Shown here: positions 24,000 through 33,195 of the stretch, piece after piece
Numbering within the stretch: position 1 is the first letter of the stretch
Layout of the letters: the number at the start of each line of letters is the position of its first letter
From: Bacteroidota bacterium
GTDB lineage: Bacteria > Bacteroidota > Ignavibacteria > Kapaibacteriales > UBA961
Reading direction: 5' to 3'
Assembly: GCA_018266765.1 (NCBI GenBank)
Contig: JAFDZU010000049.1
Location: 1 to 40,274, forward strand
DNA length: 40,274 nucleotides
Program-made: the position numbers and the translations under genes
The notes under the pieces: generated by a model
The model's input: only the letters and a program-made list of their open reading frames with translations
Database searches by the model: none
What the model was told of the DNA's origin: nothing

Positions 24000-26876
24000 T
24001 TACTTGAATTTATAGCTAATACCAACATTAACCGTCGTTCCTTTTATCGCTGTACCACTGACCAAGCCATCTGTTGTACGTACATATTCCTGATTGAAAA
24101 TATCGCGCACTGCAAGTTTAAGTTCAAACGCATCTGCAATTGGTTGAATGACTGAAAAATCAACAACATCACGCGGTTCTTCATAAATATGAGGGCTTGG
24201 CAAAAATCCGATAGCACCAACCTGTACAATTCGCCGTCCGAAGCGGTTATAAGCAACATTCACAGCAGTTTTGTACTCTGGATTAACATAAAACAAACCA
24301 ACATTGAGAGTATAAGGTGATTGTCCCCACATCGGTCGAGTATCTTCTAATTGACCATACATTACCGTTATTTCAGATCGAATAAGTGAATAATTAACAC
24401 TGAGAAGGAAGTCTGAAAAACTTTCGCTCAAGAAACTTAAACTCTTACGTCCTTCGAGTTCAATTCCATAATTATATGCAATTCCTTCACTTGTTACTTT
24501 GCCGGATGAGTCTCTGCTTTCTGCATTTGAAAATGTCTTTATCCATTCACTTGATGTGGGTTGAATTGCTTCTTCAATAGGATTTTTGAATGACTTATAA
24601 AATGCACCTATCGAAAGAACTTCGCCGGGGTTGGGGAATGTTTCGAGGCGAATATCGTAGTTTTGAATAAGAGTTCGCTTTAACTGTGGATTACCGGTAA
24701 CAACAAATAAACTGCGGAAATCATAGAATGCAAACGGCGCGATTTCTCTAAAGGTAGGGCGTGTAAGTGTTTGGCTCGCCGAGAAACGAACATTGGTCGA
24801 ACTTGTCGCCTTAAAGAGTATATTCAGCGAAGGAAGAACATCGAACGTATTATAATTGATATTTATCGTATCACCGGCTGTTCCGAAACTATTTAATCTG
24901 ATTGTGTTATCTTCCAATCTCATACCACCAATGAATCTAAAATCACCGCCAAAAACTTCAAAAGGCATATCAATCATTCCGTATCCGGCAACAAGAGATT
25001 CAGTTCCACTATACGAGTCGCTTTTTTTGGAATCTTCACTTATTCCGAGTTGCCCAATGCGGAAATTTTCAGGAACTAATAATTTTTCAGGTGAAAGTGA
25101 GAAATCAATGCTGTCAGCGAATCCATTTTGTTGGTTAATGGTAAATGATCGTGCTGTAAACGAACGAGTGCGCTCTTCGGACGAACCACCAAATTTGAGT
25201 TTCATTTCTCTGCTTATCGGAATCATAAGATTAGCACCGCCATTGAAAACTTTATCGGTAAGATTCGAGAAGAAACGCCCTGCAAGAGTTCCGTCACCCT
25301 GCGGAGTTTGGGAAATATCTGCCATAAACGGTAAAGTTGTGTCTGCGCTTTGGCGTGAATATCGTAATCGGCGAAAATCCGGCTCATCGCGCTCCGAAGT
25401 AGAAAGTCCTAATCTCCAGTCAAACAACATATTTTCCCATGGAAGCGTATGCTCGCCACTTATCGAACCTGAATACAATGATTTTTGAACATATTGATAA
25501 TTATAAAATCGTGTATCAATTCCTTGAGGAATATCTTTACCCTGCGAATAGACCGCCTCATCGTCGCTCGAACGATTATAAAGATTTTTGATGCTTATAG
25601 ATGATGATGTTCCTATTTTATAGGCAAGATTTATAAGACCTCCCCAATTAACTGAGCGTGTAGATACTTGAGGTGATTGGATTTGGCGATACCTGTCTGA
25701 TTCGACTGTTCCTGCTTGAATGGGAGTTTCCCGTCCTACACTTATTGAATAACCATTACTATAGGTTAGCGAACCGATAACTCCCAAATCATTATCTGCT
25801 ACATTAAAAATATTAGTATACGAAAGCCCAAAACCTGAGTTAGGCATTGCAGTAGATGATTTACCTTTCCAGTTATTACTATTCAATCCACGAGCAAAAT
25901 CTTGAAGTTTAGATTGTGCTTCAGCTTGTAATTCAGGATTGTAAAAATTCTTGGCTTCACGAAGTAATTGATTTATTTCATCACGACTTGAGGGTGCATT
26001 TGCAGGTAAAGCACGAGTGCCGTCATCAGTAGCCAGCCAATCTTTCGTACCGCTTGGAGTTGCAAGGAACGAATTATCCTTGAATGTTACATTACTGTTG
26101 TACGAAGATGATGTGCTTGCCTTGAGCGAAAAACCTAAAGGGAAATCTATAGTTGTAAGCTGTACAAGTCCCCCTGCAAAATTTCCCGGGAGATCAGGAG
26201 TAAATGATTTCGCAACATTAGCATTTTGCAGAAATTCTGCCGGAAACATATCAAATGCAAACGATTTTTTATCCGGTTCGGTAGTAGCAAGCGAAGCACC
26301 ATTTAATATTGTACTATTATAGCGGTCGCTCACTCCGCGTACATACACAAACTTATCTCCTACAAGTGTGATACCCGAAACACGCTTTAATGCTTGTCCA
26401 GCATCAGCATCGGGAAGTTTTGCGATTTCTTCTTCGCTTATTCCGTCGCTCACTTGTGCAGAATTTTTACGTTTATTTAGCATAGCCGCTTGATTATCAT
26501 CTGTTCTGCGCGCTGTTGCTACAACTTCTTGTGTTTTTTTGATATTAGTCTGTAAAACTACATCAACAGTTGCCGGTTGTCCTTCAATAACGGCTATATT
26601 ATCAACAATTTTTGGCTTAAACCCTACATAACTTACTCGGATTGAATATGTTCCGACAGGAATAGATTTGACGGTGAATTTCCCTTTTACATCAGAATAT
26701 GCACCTTTTTTAGTGCCAACTACCGAAACTGATGCACCACGTAATGTTTCACCACTTTCGCCATCAGTTACTTTTCCGGTTATAGTGCCTGTTGAAACGG
26801 CTTCAGCATGAATTGATGGCGAGTAATTGCATATAAAACATACAAATACAAGTAGGGTAGAAATTAAGATTTTCAT
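24000..26876 (-). CDS. TonB-dependent outer-membrane receptor
   Basis: 958 residues. I chose the ATG at 26876 rather than one 12 codons upstream because it starts a clean signal peptide (MKILISTLLVFVCFI, cleavage near SIHA). Next is a carboxypeptidase-regulatory-like domain at about 28-115 (GTITGKVTDGESGETLRGAS). The plug domain includes GISEEEIAKLPDADAGQAL and VYVRGVSDRYNSTILNG. A 22-strand barrel fills the rest, ending in an aromatic/basic strand (VGISYKFK). It imports an unidentified ligand across the outer membrane using TonB energy. No regulator or inner-membrane transporter is adjacent. A TATAAT-like box (minus strand, 26898-26893) lies just upstream but is very close to the start. Confidence 0.93.
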   Translation of the reverse strand: MKILISTLLVFVCFICNYSPSIHAEAVSTGTITGKVTDGESGETLRGASVSVVGTKKGAYSDVKGKFTVKSIPVGTYSIRVSYVGFKPKIVDNIAVIEGQPATVDVVLQTNIKKTQEVVATARRTDDNQAAMLNKRKNSAQVSDGISEEEIAKLPDADAGQALKRVSGITLVGDKFVYVRGVSDRYNSTILNGASLATTEPDKKSFAFDMFPAEFLQNANVAKSFTPDLPGNFAGGLVQLTTIDFPLGFSLKASTSSSYNSNVTFKDNSFLATPSGTKDWLATDDGTRALPANAPSSRDEINQLLREAKNFYNPELQAEAQSKLQDFARGLNSNNWKGKSSTAMPNSGFGLSYTNIFNVADNDLGVIGSLTYSNGYSISVGRETPIQAGTVESDRYRQIQSPQVSTRSVNWGGLINLAYKIGTSSSISIKNLYNRSSDDEAVYSQGKDIPQGIDTRFYNYQYVQKSLYSGSISGEHTLPWENMLFDWRLGLSTSERDEPDFRRLRYSRQSADTTLPFMADISQTPQGDGTLAGRFFSNLTDKVFNGGANLMIPISREMKLKFGGSSEERTRSFTARSFTINQQNGFADSIDFSLSPEKLLVPENFRIGQLGISEDSKKSDSYSGTESLVAGYGMIDMPFEVFGGDFRFIGGMRLEDNTIRLNSFGTAGDTININYNTFDVLPSLNILFKATSSTNVRFSASQTLTRPTFREIAPFAFYDFRSLFVVTGNPQLKRTLIQNYDIRLETFPNPGEVLSIGAFYKSFKNPIEEAIQPTSSEWIKTFSNAESRDSSGKVTSEGIAYNYGIELEGRKSLSFLSESFSDFLLSVNYSLIRSEITVMYGQLEDTRPMWGQSPYTLNVGLFYVNPEYKTAVNVAYNRFGRRIVQVGAIGFLPSPHIYEEPRDVVDFSVIQPIADAFELKLAVRDIFNQEYVRTTDGLVSGTAIKGTTVNVGISYKFK

Positions 26877-27298
26877 TGATTTTTCGCGTAAGATTATACA
26901 AAAACTATGCACAAAACTACCGCCCTAACATTACTTGTATGTTACCGAAACAATATCAAATCATAACATTGATTTTTAGTTTATCGAGCTTGCGCCTTCT
27001 AATAGCCGATACTTTAATAATTCATATCTTTACTATTTATAATGATGTTACGTTGTTTATATGCTTCAAAAATTTCCGTCCATTTAGACTTTTGCATACT
27101 ATGAACTCTATTTTAGATTTTGCCTCTGGTTAAAATTGCGGTAGTACAGAATTTTTCCATTAAATTTGTGCATAGAACAACTGAATACGATGGAATTTGA
27201 ATCATCTATATCTTTAGATTTGGGAATGAATCCATATATTTCAACACATAACCGTCGTACTTCCCTGCAATTGAATTGAACATAACAAAGGAAACTGA
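26877..27298. other. 422-nt divergent intergenic region
   Basis: Lies between the TonB-receptor gene (minus) and the epimerase gene (plus), so it should hold two promoters. On the plus side TTTG (27196-27199) and TAGATTTG (27215-27222) resemble Bacteroidota -33/-7 boxes but with a short 15-nt spacer. AAAGGA at 27287-27292 is a good ribosome site for the epimerase. A small inverted repeat, TAACAT (26926-26931) and ATGTTA (26939-26944), could be an operator for the receptor gene. None of these is strong, and no credible gene is present. Confidence 0.4.
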
Positions 27299-28285
27299 AT
27301 GAAAGTATTAGTAACAGGTGCAACCGGTTTTATCGGAAGTCATGTAGCAGATTTACTCGTCGAACGTGGATATGATGTTCGGGCACTCGCTCGAAAAACA
27401 AGTAATTTACAATGGCTCAAAGGTAAAAACATTGAGATTGTTGACGGTTCGATAGATAATCCGCTCTCGCTCGAAAAAGCAATGAAAGACGTTCAAATGG
27501 TCTATCATGTAGCCGGACTGACAGCCGCACGCAATGCCGAAGAATTCATGCGTGGCAATCGTGACGGAACGATAAATATGCTCGAAGCCGCTCTCAAATT
27601 TGCTCCAAATCTCGAACGGTTTCTGCATGTCAGTTCGCTGGCGGCAGTTCGTCCTTCGGTTTCACCCGATAAACCTGTTGATGAATCAACTCCAAGTGCA
27701 CCAATAACTTCCTACGGTCATTCTAAAAAAGCCGCTGAAGATGCGGTTAATTCTTTTGCAAGTAAACTGCCCATTACAATTGTACGTCCTCCGGCAGTAT
27801 ATGGTCAGCGTGAAACAGCAATTCTTGACTTTTTCAAAACTGTGAATAAAGGATTTGTTCCTCATATTGGTTTTGATGAGAAACAAGTCAGCTTGGTGCA
27901 TGGGCTTGACCTTTCACGTGGAATTATCGAAGCCGCCGAATCAGAAAACACCATCGGAAAAACGTACTTTGTTTCTTCGGAAGAATTTTATACATGGGCA
28001 CAAATCGGTGATATTACCGCAAAAATTTTAGGTAAAAAAAGGGCAATTCCACTTCGTCTGCCACATTTTTTGGTGTTTGGTGTTGCAGGTTTATCCGAAT
28101 TTTTCGGGAAATTTTCAGCCAAGCCACCAGTTCTTAATTTTGAAAAAGGACGTGATATTACTACGCCATACTGGATATGTTCGGTCGAACGTGCCAAAGC
28201 TGATTTTGGTTATCGCCAATTGATTTCACTTGAAGACGGAATTCGCCAAACCGTTGATTGGTATAAATCTATGGGGTGGTTGTGA
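27299..28285 (+). CDS. NAD-dependent epimerase/dehydratase (extended SDR)
   Basis: 328 residues acting on a nucleotide sugar, sterol-like or similar substrate. The Rossmann motif TGATGFIG is at 6-13, the active-site serines are in HVSSLAAV (S112, S113), and Y139 and K143 are in SYGHSK. RPPAVYGQRE is the usual substrate-side motif. The C-terminal third (about 215-328) matches the general layout of dihydroflavonol-4-reductase or hopanoid-associated types. The exact substrate cannot be read from the sequence. Its last codons overlap the start of lptC, so the two are translationally coupled. Confidence 0.88.
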   Translation: MKVLVTGATGFIGSHVADLLVERGYDVRALARKTSNLQWLKGKNIEIVDGSIDNPLSLEKAMKDVQMVYHVAGLTAARNAEEFMRGNRDGTINMLEAALKFAPNLERFLHVSSLAAVRPSVSPDKPVDESTPSAPITSYGHSKKAAEDAVNSFASKLPITIVRPPAVYGQRETAILDFFKTVNKGFVPHIGFDEKQVSLVHGLDLSRGIIEAAESENTIGKTYFVSSEEFYTWAQIGDITAKILGKKRAIPLRLPHFLVFGVAGLSEFFGKFSAKPPVLNFEKGRDITTPYWICSVERAKADFGYRQLISLEDGIRQTVDWYKSMGWL

Positions 28286-28821
28286 AAACTGTTACGCGAA
28301 TAATCCTTATTGTTTGCTCTGTGATACTCGGATGTCAGCAGGAGAATAATATCCCGCAACAAAAACTTGCTATCGAACAACTCCAACAGCTTCCCACACA
28401 CACAAGTTGGGATTTTTCGATGGTTATAATGGATTCTAATCGCATTAAATCTACTCTCAAAGCTCGACTCGCGCGCGTTTATGACCAACGCCAAGAAACT
28501 CGGCTCGATACCTCCGTCGTGGTGGAATTTATGAATAGTAATTCTCAACGAGTTGGAATTTTGACTGCCGACAGCGCAATTGTGGACGATAAAACGCGCA
28601 ATATGGTTGCATACGGTCGAGTAAAAGTAGTGTCCGACAGCACACATACAACCCTCCAAACACCGGTTTTAATGTGGAATAATAAAACCAAGAAACTTTA
28701 TACAACAGAAAAAGTCTATATTAAGTCACCAAAAGAAGTTATTTATGGAACAGGAATGGAATCTGACCAATATCTCAAAAACTACAAAATATTCAAAGTA
28801 AGTGGCATTAAAAACCCATAG
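28282..28821 (+). CDS. lptC: LptC-family LPS export protein (lipoprotein)
   Basis: 179 residues starting at the GTG at 28282, whose GTGA overlaps the epimerase stop; a GTG at 28276 is possible. The N-terminus is a lipoprotein signal (IVCSVILGC), so it is lipid-anchored rather than held by a helix as in E. coli LptC. The body is the LptC beta-jellyroll: SWDFSMVIMDSNRIKSTL, TADSAIVDDKTRNMVAYGRV, MWNNKTKKLYTTEKVYI and YGTGMESDQYLKNYKI. LptC passes LPS from LptBFG to the LptA bridge. No lptA or lptB gene is adjacent. It is followed by tpiA 28 nt later. Confidence 0.85.
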   Translation: MKTVTRIILIVCSVILGCQQENNIPQQKLAIEQLQQLPTHTSWDFSMVIMDSNRIKSTLKARLARVYDQRQETRLDTSVVVEFMNSNSQRVGILTADSAIVDDKTRNMVAYGRVKVVSDSTHTTLQTPVLMWNNKTKKLYTTEKVYIKSPKEVIYGTGMESDQYLKNYKIFKVSGIKNP

Positions 28822-28849
28822 AATTTATACTCAAATCGAAAGGAAAACT

Positions 28850-29593
28850 ATGAATAGAAAACATATTGTTGCTAATTGGAAGATGAATACTACCATTAGT
28901 GAAGCTCGAGAGTTAGCCCAAAATTTAGCGAGCCATGAATTTCCAAATGCTCAAATTGTCCTCTGTCCTCCGGCGGTGAATCTTGCAATCGTCGCAGAAT
29001 GTATCGAAGGAAGCAAAATTCAACTCGGAGCGCAAAACTGTTACTATGAATCAAAAGGTGCTTTTACCGGTGAGATTTCTCCTGAAATGCTGGTAGCAGT
29101 GGGCTGTACCTATGTAATTCTCGGTCATTCTGAGCGCAGACATATTTTCAATGAAACAAATGAAATGATTCAGAAAAAAGTTATAGCCGCTGTTTCTGCG
29201 GGATTAATTCCGATTATATGTATCGGTGAAACCCTTGATGAACGCAAGGCAGGCAAAACCTTATCAGTTGTCGAAACTCAACTTCGAGATGCCACTCGGC
29301 TTTTGTTTGACAAAGGAATATTCAATATTATTATTGCCTACGAACCTGTCTGGGCAATCGGTACAGGACTTTCAGCAACACCCGAACAAGCCGAAGAAAT
29401 TCATACATTCATCAGAAATACTAGCACAAAAGACTTCGGAGTCATCACTCAGCAAATTCCTCTATTATATGGCGGAAGTGTGAATGAATCCAATGCACAA
29501 TCATTACTTCAAAAACCCAATATTGATGGTTTTCTCGTCGGTGGTGCATCACTCAAACCTGAATCTTTTTTAGCGATTTGCGGTGCAGTATAA
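28850..29593 (+). CDS. tpiA: Triosephosphate isomerase
   Basis: Glycolytic enzyme converting dihydroxyacetone phosphate and glyceraldehyde 3-phosphate, 247 residues. The frame runs 16 codons further upstream, but the ATG at 28850 has an AGGAAAA ribosome site and gives the canonical MNRKHIVANWKMN. Catalytic residues are N9, K11, H93 (ILGHSERR) and E165 (AYEPVWAIGTG). The phosphate-binding loops LYGGSVN and GFLVGGASL are intact. It follows lptC by 28 nt. Confidence 0.97.
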   Translation: MNRKHIVANWKMNTTISEARELAQNLASHEFPNAQIVLCPPAVNLAIVAECIEGSKIQLGAQNCYYESKGAFTGEISPEMLVAVGCTYVILGHSERRHIFNETNEMIQKKVIAAVSAGLIPIICIGETLDERKAGKTLSVVETQLRDATRLLFDKGIFNIIIAYEPVWAIGTGLSATPEQAEEIHTFIRNTSTKDFGVITQQIPLLYGGSVNESNAQSLLQKPNIDGFLVGGASLKPESFLAICGAV

Positions 29594-29661
29594 GTAGTAT
29601 TTCAAGTTAAATAATGAATAGCTTAGTTTATCGTGCAAATGCTCAAGGAAGCGTCAAGTCA

Positions 29662-29682
29662 AGTCAGTTTTTAAAACTGACT
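29662..29682 (+). terminator. Possible terminator after tpiA
   Basis: AGTCAGTTTT (29662-29671) and AAAACTGACT (29673-29682) are a perfect 10-bp inverted repeat with one central base, so in RNA the A/T core would form the loop. It lies 69 nt after tpiA and is followed by TTTCAATT, a weak tail. Confidence 0.35.
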
Positions 29683-29720
29683 TTCAATTACTAACCAAAG
29701 TTAAAGTTATCACAAAGAAA

Positions 29721-29746
29721 AAGCCCACGAAAAAACTCGCGGGCTT
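29721..29746 (-). terminator. Terminator of the minus-strand surface-gene cluster
   Basis: AAGCCC (29721-29726) pairs with GGGCTT (29741-29746); one mismatch and two more G-C pairs extend the stem. On the minus strand it is followed by TTTCTTTGTG. It lies 68 nt after the stop of the last gene of the cluster (29815). Confidence 0.55.
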
Positions 29747-29814
29747 AAAATCTATGTAACCTATGTGTACCTATATGGTTAAGAAAAAAAATAACACACC
29801 TTCCACCGCAAAAC

Positions 29815-30426
29815 TTAGAATGTAATTCCCATTCCAAATACAAAGTGCTTTTTCAACGGTTGCCACTCCTCCTCTGTAACAGTTGACAGAAACGGAGTCT
29901 GTATATCAACTTGAAATAGAGTACCGCCAGCCGTTACGGGAATCGCAATACCAAAACTCGGACGAAACGCATAGCCAACTTTCGGTTGATAATAGTTATT
30001 AGCGACCACATACAAAAGTGTTCCACTTGAATCTACTTGCCATATCGAATGAAGCCCGAGACCTCCGTACGATAGTTGTAAATCTCTGTCAGTTCCAAAA
30101 AAAATTCCAGAATTGCCATTGTTCCACGAATAAATTCCAGTTCCTCCGTATCCATTTATACCAATTTCCGGCAAAAAACCTTTGGTATGAGAAACGGCGT
30201 AATACAACCCGAGGCGATAATTTAATAAATCACTGACAGTTGCATACGCTGTTGCATTATCACTAATGCCATAGCCCAAACTACAATTCACGGAGCCCGT
30301 ATTACCTACTGACATTGACGCACTTTCGCCCCATTCACCTTTTTTTAAGGCGTGAATTGGGAAGGTCGGGGCGCATCCTCCGAGAAGAATGATTCCAAGA
30401 AGGAATAGGAATGTTTGTTGTTTCAT
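29815..30426 (-). CDS. Small outer-membrane lipoprotein with predicted barrel
   Basis: 203 residues, no family recognised. Residues 1-18 are a lipoprotein signal with lipobox LGGC (C18). The rest is glycine- and tyrosine-rich with alternating strands (GSVNCSLGYGISDNATAYAT, YRLGLYYAVSH, FRPSFGIAIPV) and ends in Phe, so it may form a small barrel or lipocalin-like fold in the outer membrane. Last gene of the minus-strand surface cluster, 20 nt after the phospholipase-like gene, with a terminator behind it. Confidence 0.7.
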   Translation of the reverse strand: MKQQTFLFLLGIILLGGCAPTFPIHALKKGEWGESASMSVGNTGSVNCSLGYGISDNATAYATVSDLLNYRLGLYYAVSHTKGFLPEIGINGYGGTGIYSWNNGNSGIFFGTDRDLQLSYGGLGLHSIWQVDSSGTLLYVVANNYYQPKVGYAFRPSFGIAIPVTAGGTLFQVDIQTPFLSTVTEEEWQPLKKHFVFGMGITF

Positions 30427-30446
30427 AATAGATTATTTCATTAGAT

Positions 30447-32555
30447 TCATCTGTTCACCACAAAATTCTTGCTCGTAATACCATTAGCAGTTTTTACAAC
30501 TGCCATATACATTCCCGGAGCCAAATCAGAAGTATAAACCCTCGACAGCTTATCAGTAGTTTTAACCGTTGTTTCTGATATTTTTACACCCATTTGAGTA
30601 TAAATCGTTACTGTTGCAACGCTTCCTCTGCCATCAACCTGCATATCTATGTAGTCAGAATTGGGGTTTGGGTAGATATTGTAGATGCGGGGTGCATCAT
30701 CGTTGCTACTATTTCTTGATGTTCCCGAAGTATCGCTTCTTATAATCATAGCGGTACTATCGGTTAAAATTATAGTACAAAAACTATTTTCGACTAACAC
30801 AACGGAATCATCCGGTGCATATAGCATAGAGTCGCCTTCGCTAATGACGACTAAACTATCTGTATATAGCAACAACGATGAGTTTATAAGGTAGTTAACA
30901 GTATCAGCAGGATCTATAACTCTTGGAATTTCATTTGTTCTTGTCCAAGACGACAGGAAAATCGTATCACCTGAAGTTGTAACGATTGAATTTTTGAAAA
31001 TGATAACTGAACACTTTGCAAGAGTATCATTCGCTTCTTGGATAATGTTGTCGCTTTTCTTTGCAAAATTCCCAGCAAAATTCCCACTGTTATTGGTATA
31101 GGTGCAAGTTTGAGTTGCAAGTGGACACGCATTTTCTATCTTTGCATGAAATGAACTGCCTGATTTTGCAATGAACCCATCTTTGAGTTGGATTTCATCA
31201 CCCGCCAAGTATGTGAGTGTGCCGCTTTCTACCACCACATTACCTTGTGAGCTAGTCAGGTTTGGATTGACATTTTGCCCTGCTATAATCTTGGTAGATG
31301 CTTTGAAAGTTGCATTTTCTTCTGCTGTTCTCACGCCGTAATAGGTGTGGCTTTGCTGGTAGAGAGTTGCAGGGCATCCGACCAGACTCGTCTTCACGGC
31401 GAACCAATACATGGCGGTAGCGGTTACTCGGATAGCATAATTCATGAGTTCGTCGGCAGTATAAGCTATGCAATAATTTGTACTGGATGCTGAAGCAAAA
31501 TTCCAGTAATCTTTTGAAACACCAACTGAACCCAACTTTGCGTAACGTGCACTCACTAACATACTAGTGCCATTTGTAAGCCAATTATTGCCATCCTCAT
31601 CGGATGAACCAAAATGTGCTGTTAATCGGTTCATTGTGTAAAACATATAACGAAGTGCATCTTTATCAGACATGGAAAATACTTCGAGTAAAAGCCCACC
31701 TTGGTTTGCCGCAGATGTCGATGTCCAGTTCTGAGCAAGAAACGATGTATGCTCATCATTGCAACCGCCTTGTAAATTGTCTCCCATTACAAGTTCGTAT
31801 GTATCATCGCAAGGGTGAGAATCTGCATGAGTATGAGCAGGAACACTCATATCACCAAGTAGATGGAGAATGTGTCCAAATATATTATACCCAATTACTT
31901 TCGCTTGCGCATCCGAGAAATAATTTTGTCTATCTTCTGCCAAATAATGAGGTAATCCCAGGTAATAACCTTTGGTAACATTGCAATTTCCGTTTATAAT
32001 CAAGTCGCATAAGTCTTGGTACTCCATCTGCACACCATTGGTTGATAAGGTCCCCCATGCAAGCGGACCATTGACCTTAAATAAATATTTACCATCTATA
32101 AAAAGTCCATGAATTCCTGTTAGATTCAGTCCATTATTCATGTAGTTTCGAGCTTTGAGAAATGCGTTTTCGTTATTAGGAGTATACCAACTATTGAATT
32201 GAGTATTGTTGTTATCACCATCTTGAGCGCTCCAAAAATGAGTAGTACCAACATAAGCTCCATCAGGTCCATAATATCCCCACACAGGATCTAAAACATC
32301 CTCACGCCAAACCCCAACTGCAAGAGCGGCAGGCAATTCCCAGGGTTTAGGATGATACTTTGCCCAGCCGTAAAAATCATTGCCGGAATTTTGATAATTT
32401 ACACCTACATAATCTCTTAAAGCAGGTATTGCACCCACTTGTTTCTCAAGATACCGATATGCTTCCTGCACAATATACTGATGCACCCACTCTTTGTGGG
32501 CAGAGCAAGGCATAGCGGCAAGCCATAGAACGAAAATTACAAATAGTTTTTTCAT
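30447..32555 (-). CDS. Secreted zinc phospholipase C/P1-nuclease-like enzyme with T9SS tail
   Basis: 702 residues in four parts. Residues 1-19 are a signal peptide ending PCSA. About 20-390 resembles the zinc-dependent phospholipase C and S1/P1 nuclease fold, with likely metal ligands H25, D86 (VWREDVLDP), H106 (TTHFW, like the HFY of Bacillus PC-PLC), H231 and D235 (HLLGDMSVP), H241 and E254. About 400-475 resembles the 3-coathanger stack domain common in secreted Bacteroidota proteins (ITYLAGDEIQLKDGF-like, then AKSGSSFHAKIENAC). The last 75 or so residues are a T9SS type A sorting domain (NIYPNPNSDYIDM). The enzyme should act outside the cell or on its surface, on phospholipid or nucleic acid; the substrate is not decided. 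Confidence 0.75.
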   Translation of the reverse strand: MKKLFVIFVLWLAAMPCSAHKEWVHQYIVQEAYRYLEKQVGAIPALRDYVGVNYQNSGNDFYGWAKYHPKPWELPAALAVGVWREDVLDPVWGYYGPDGAYVGTTHFWSAQDGDNNNTQFNSWYTPNNENAFLKARNYMNNGLNLTGIHGLFIDGKYLFKVNGPLAWGTLSTNGVQMEYQDLCDLIINGNCNVTKGYYLGLPHYLAEDRQNYFSDAQAKVIGYNIFGHILHLLGDMSVPAHTHADSHPCDDTYELVMGDNLQGGCNDEHTSFLAQNWTSTSAANQGGLLLEVFSMSDKDALRYMFYTMNRLTAHFGSSDEDGNNWLTNGTSMLVSARYAKLGSVGVSKDYWNFASASSTNYCIAYTADELMNYAIRVTATAMYWFAVKTSLVGCPATLYQQSHTYYGVRTAEENATFKASTKIIAGQNVNPNLTSSQGNVVVESGTLTYLAGDEIQLKDGFIAKSGSSFHAKIENACPLATQTCTYTNNSGNFAGNFAKKSDNIIQEANDTLAKCSVIIFKNSIVTTSGDTIFLSSWTRTNEIPRVIDPADTVNYLINSSLLLYTDSLVVISEGDSMLYAPDDSVVLVENSFCTIILTDSTAMIIRSDTSGTSRNSSNDDAPRIYNIYPNPNSDYIDMQVDGRGSVATVTIYTQMGVKISETTVKTTDKLSRVYTSDLAPGMYMAVVKTANGITSKNFVVNR

Positions 32556-32645
32556 AAATTTCTAAATATTTAATTATTCAAATAGTTAATTGTTGATTTA
32601 TTGTAGCAAATACAGATTGATTGACTACAAAAATCTGATAAAAAT

Positions 32646-33194
32646 TCACCACGATACCTTGAAAGCATCATATGTAAGAACAAAATCAAGACTCAAGTTA
32701 ACATTTTTGTATTTCATTGAGTTACCTGCATATTTCTTAGTATATCCTGCACTTATTCTTAAAGCTGTTAAATCACCGGTTTGTATTTTCCAACCTATCA
32801 TTGCTTGCCAATAGTTTGAAGACTCGTTAGCACTTTTGGAAATATAAGTATTATAGAAAATAAATGAAAGTCGTTTCTCAGCAAAAGGTGTAAAAATTAT
32901 TCCTTCCGATAGTGCCCTTCCATAAGGATCAATGGGGAGAAGAAATAATGTCAATGCCGATAGCGATGCTATTGCATCCAACCCAAACCCAGCTTCCACC
33001 GCAATAAACTCATTAAGCTTTATTCCTAAGCCAACTCTGCCGCCATTAAACAATCCAAGTCCTACTATTGGCTGGAATGTCAGCGTTGTTTTATTAGTTG
33101 TATCTATTTCACTCGTTTTAGTGCTATCTGTATCTTGAGCGTAAAGACTGCTCGCAATCAATAGACAACACAAAGTAAGTAAGATAAGTTTCAT
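32646..33194 (-). CDS. Small outer-membrane beta-barrel protein
   Basis: 182 residues, unknown function. It has a signal peptide (residues 1-19, cleaved near SLYAQ) and a short acidic and threonine-rich linker (DTDSTKTSEIDTT). Amphipathic strands follow, with glycine pairs and a C-terminal Trp (FKVSW), as in eight-strand barrels. It starts 1 nt after the stop of the fibre-like gene, so translation is almost certainly coupled. A 90-nt gap separates it from the phospholipase-like gene. Confidence 0.68.
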   Translation of the reverse strand: MKLILLTLCCLLIASSLYAQDTDSTKTSEIDTTNKTTLTFQPIVGLGLFNGGRVGLGIKLNEFIAVEAGFGLDAIASLSALTLFLLPIDPYGRALSEGIIFTPFAEKRLSFIFYNTYISKSANESSNYWQAMIGWKIQTGDLTALRISAGYTKKYAGNSMKYKNVNLSLDFVLTYDAFKVSW

Positions 33195-33195
33195 G

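Noticed and set aside
24856-25488. A 210-codon plus-strand frame inside the TonB-receptor gene
   Set aside because: Antisense to a clear TonB barrel; no signal, motif or promoter.
26926-26944. Inverted repeat TAACAT/ATGTTA as a defined operator
   Set aside because: Only six base pairs per arm in AT-rich DNA and no adjacent regulator gene; mentioned only as a possibility in the intergenic entry.
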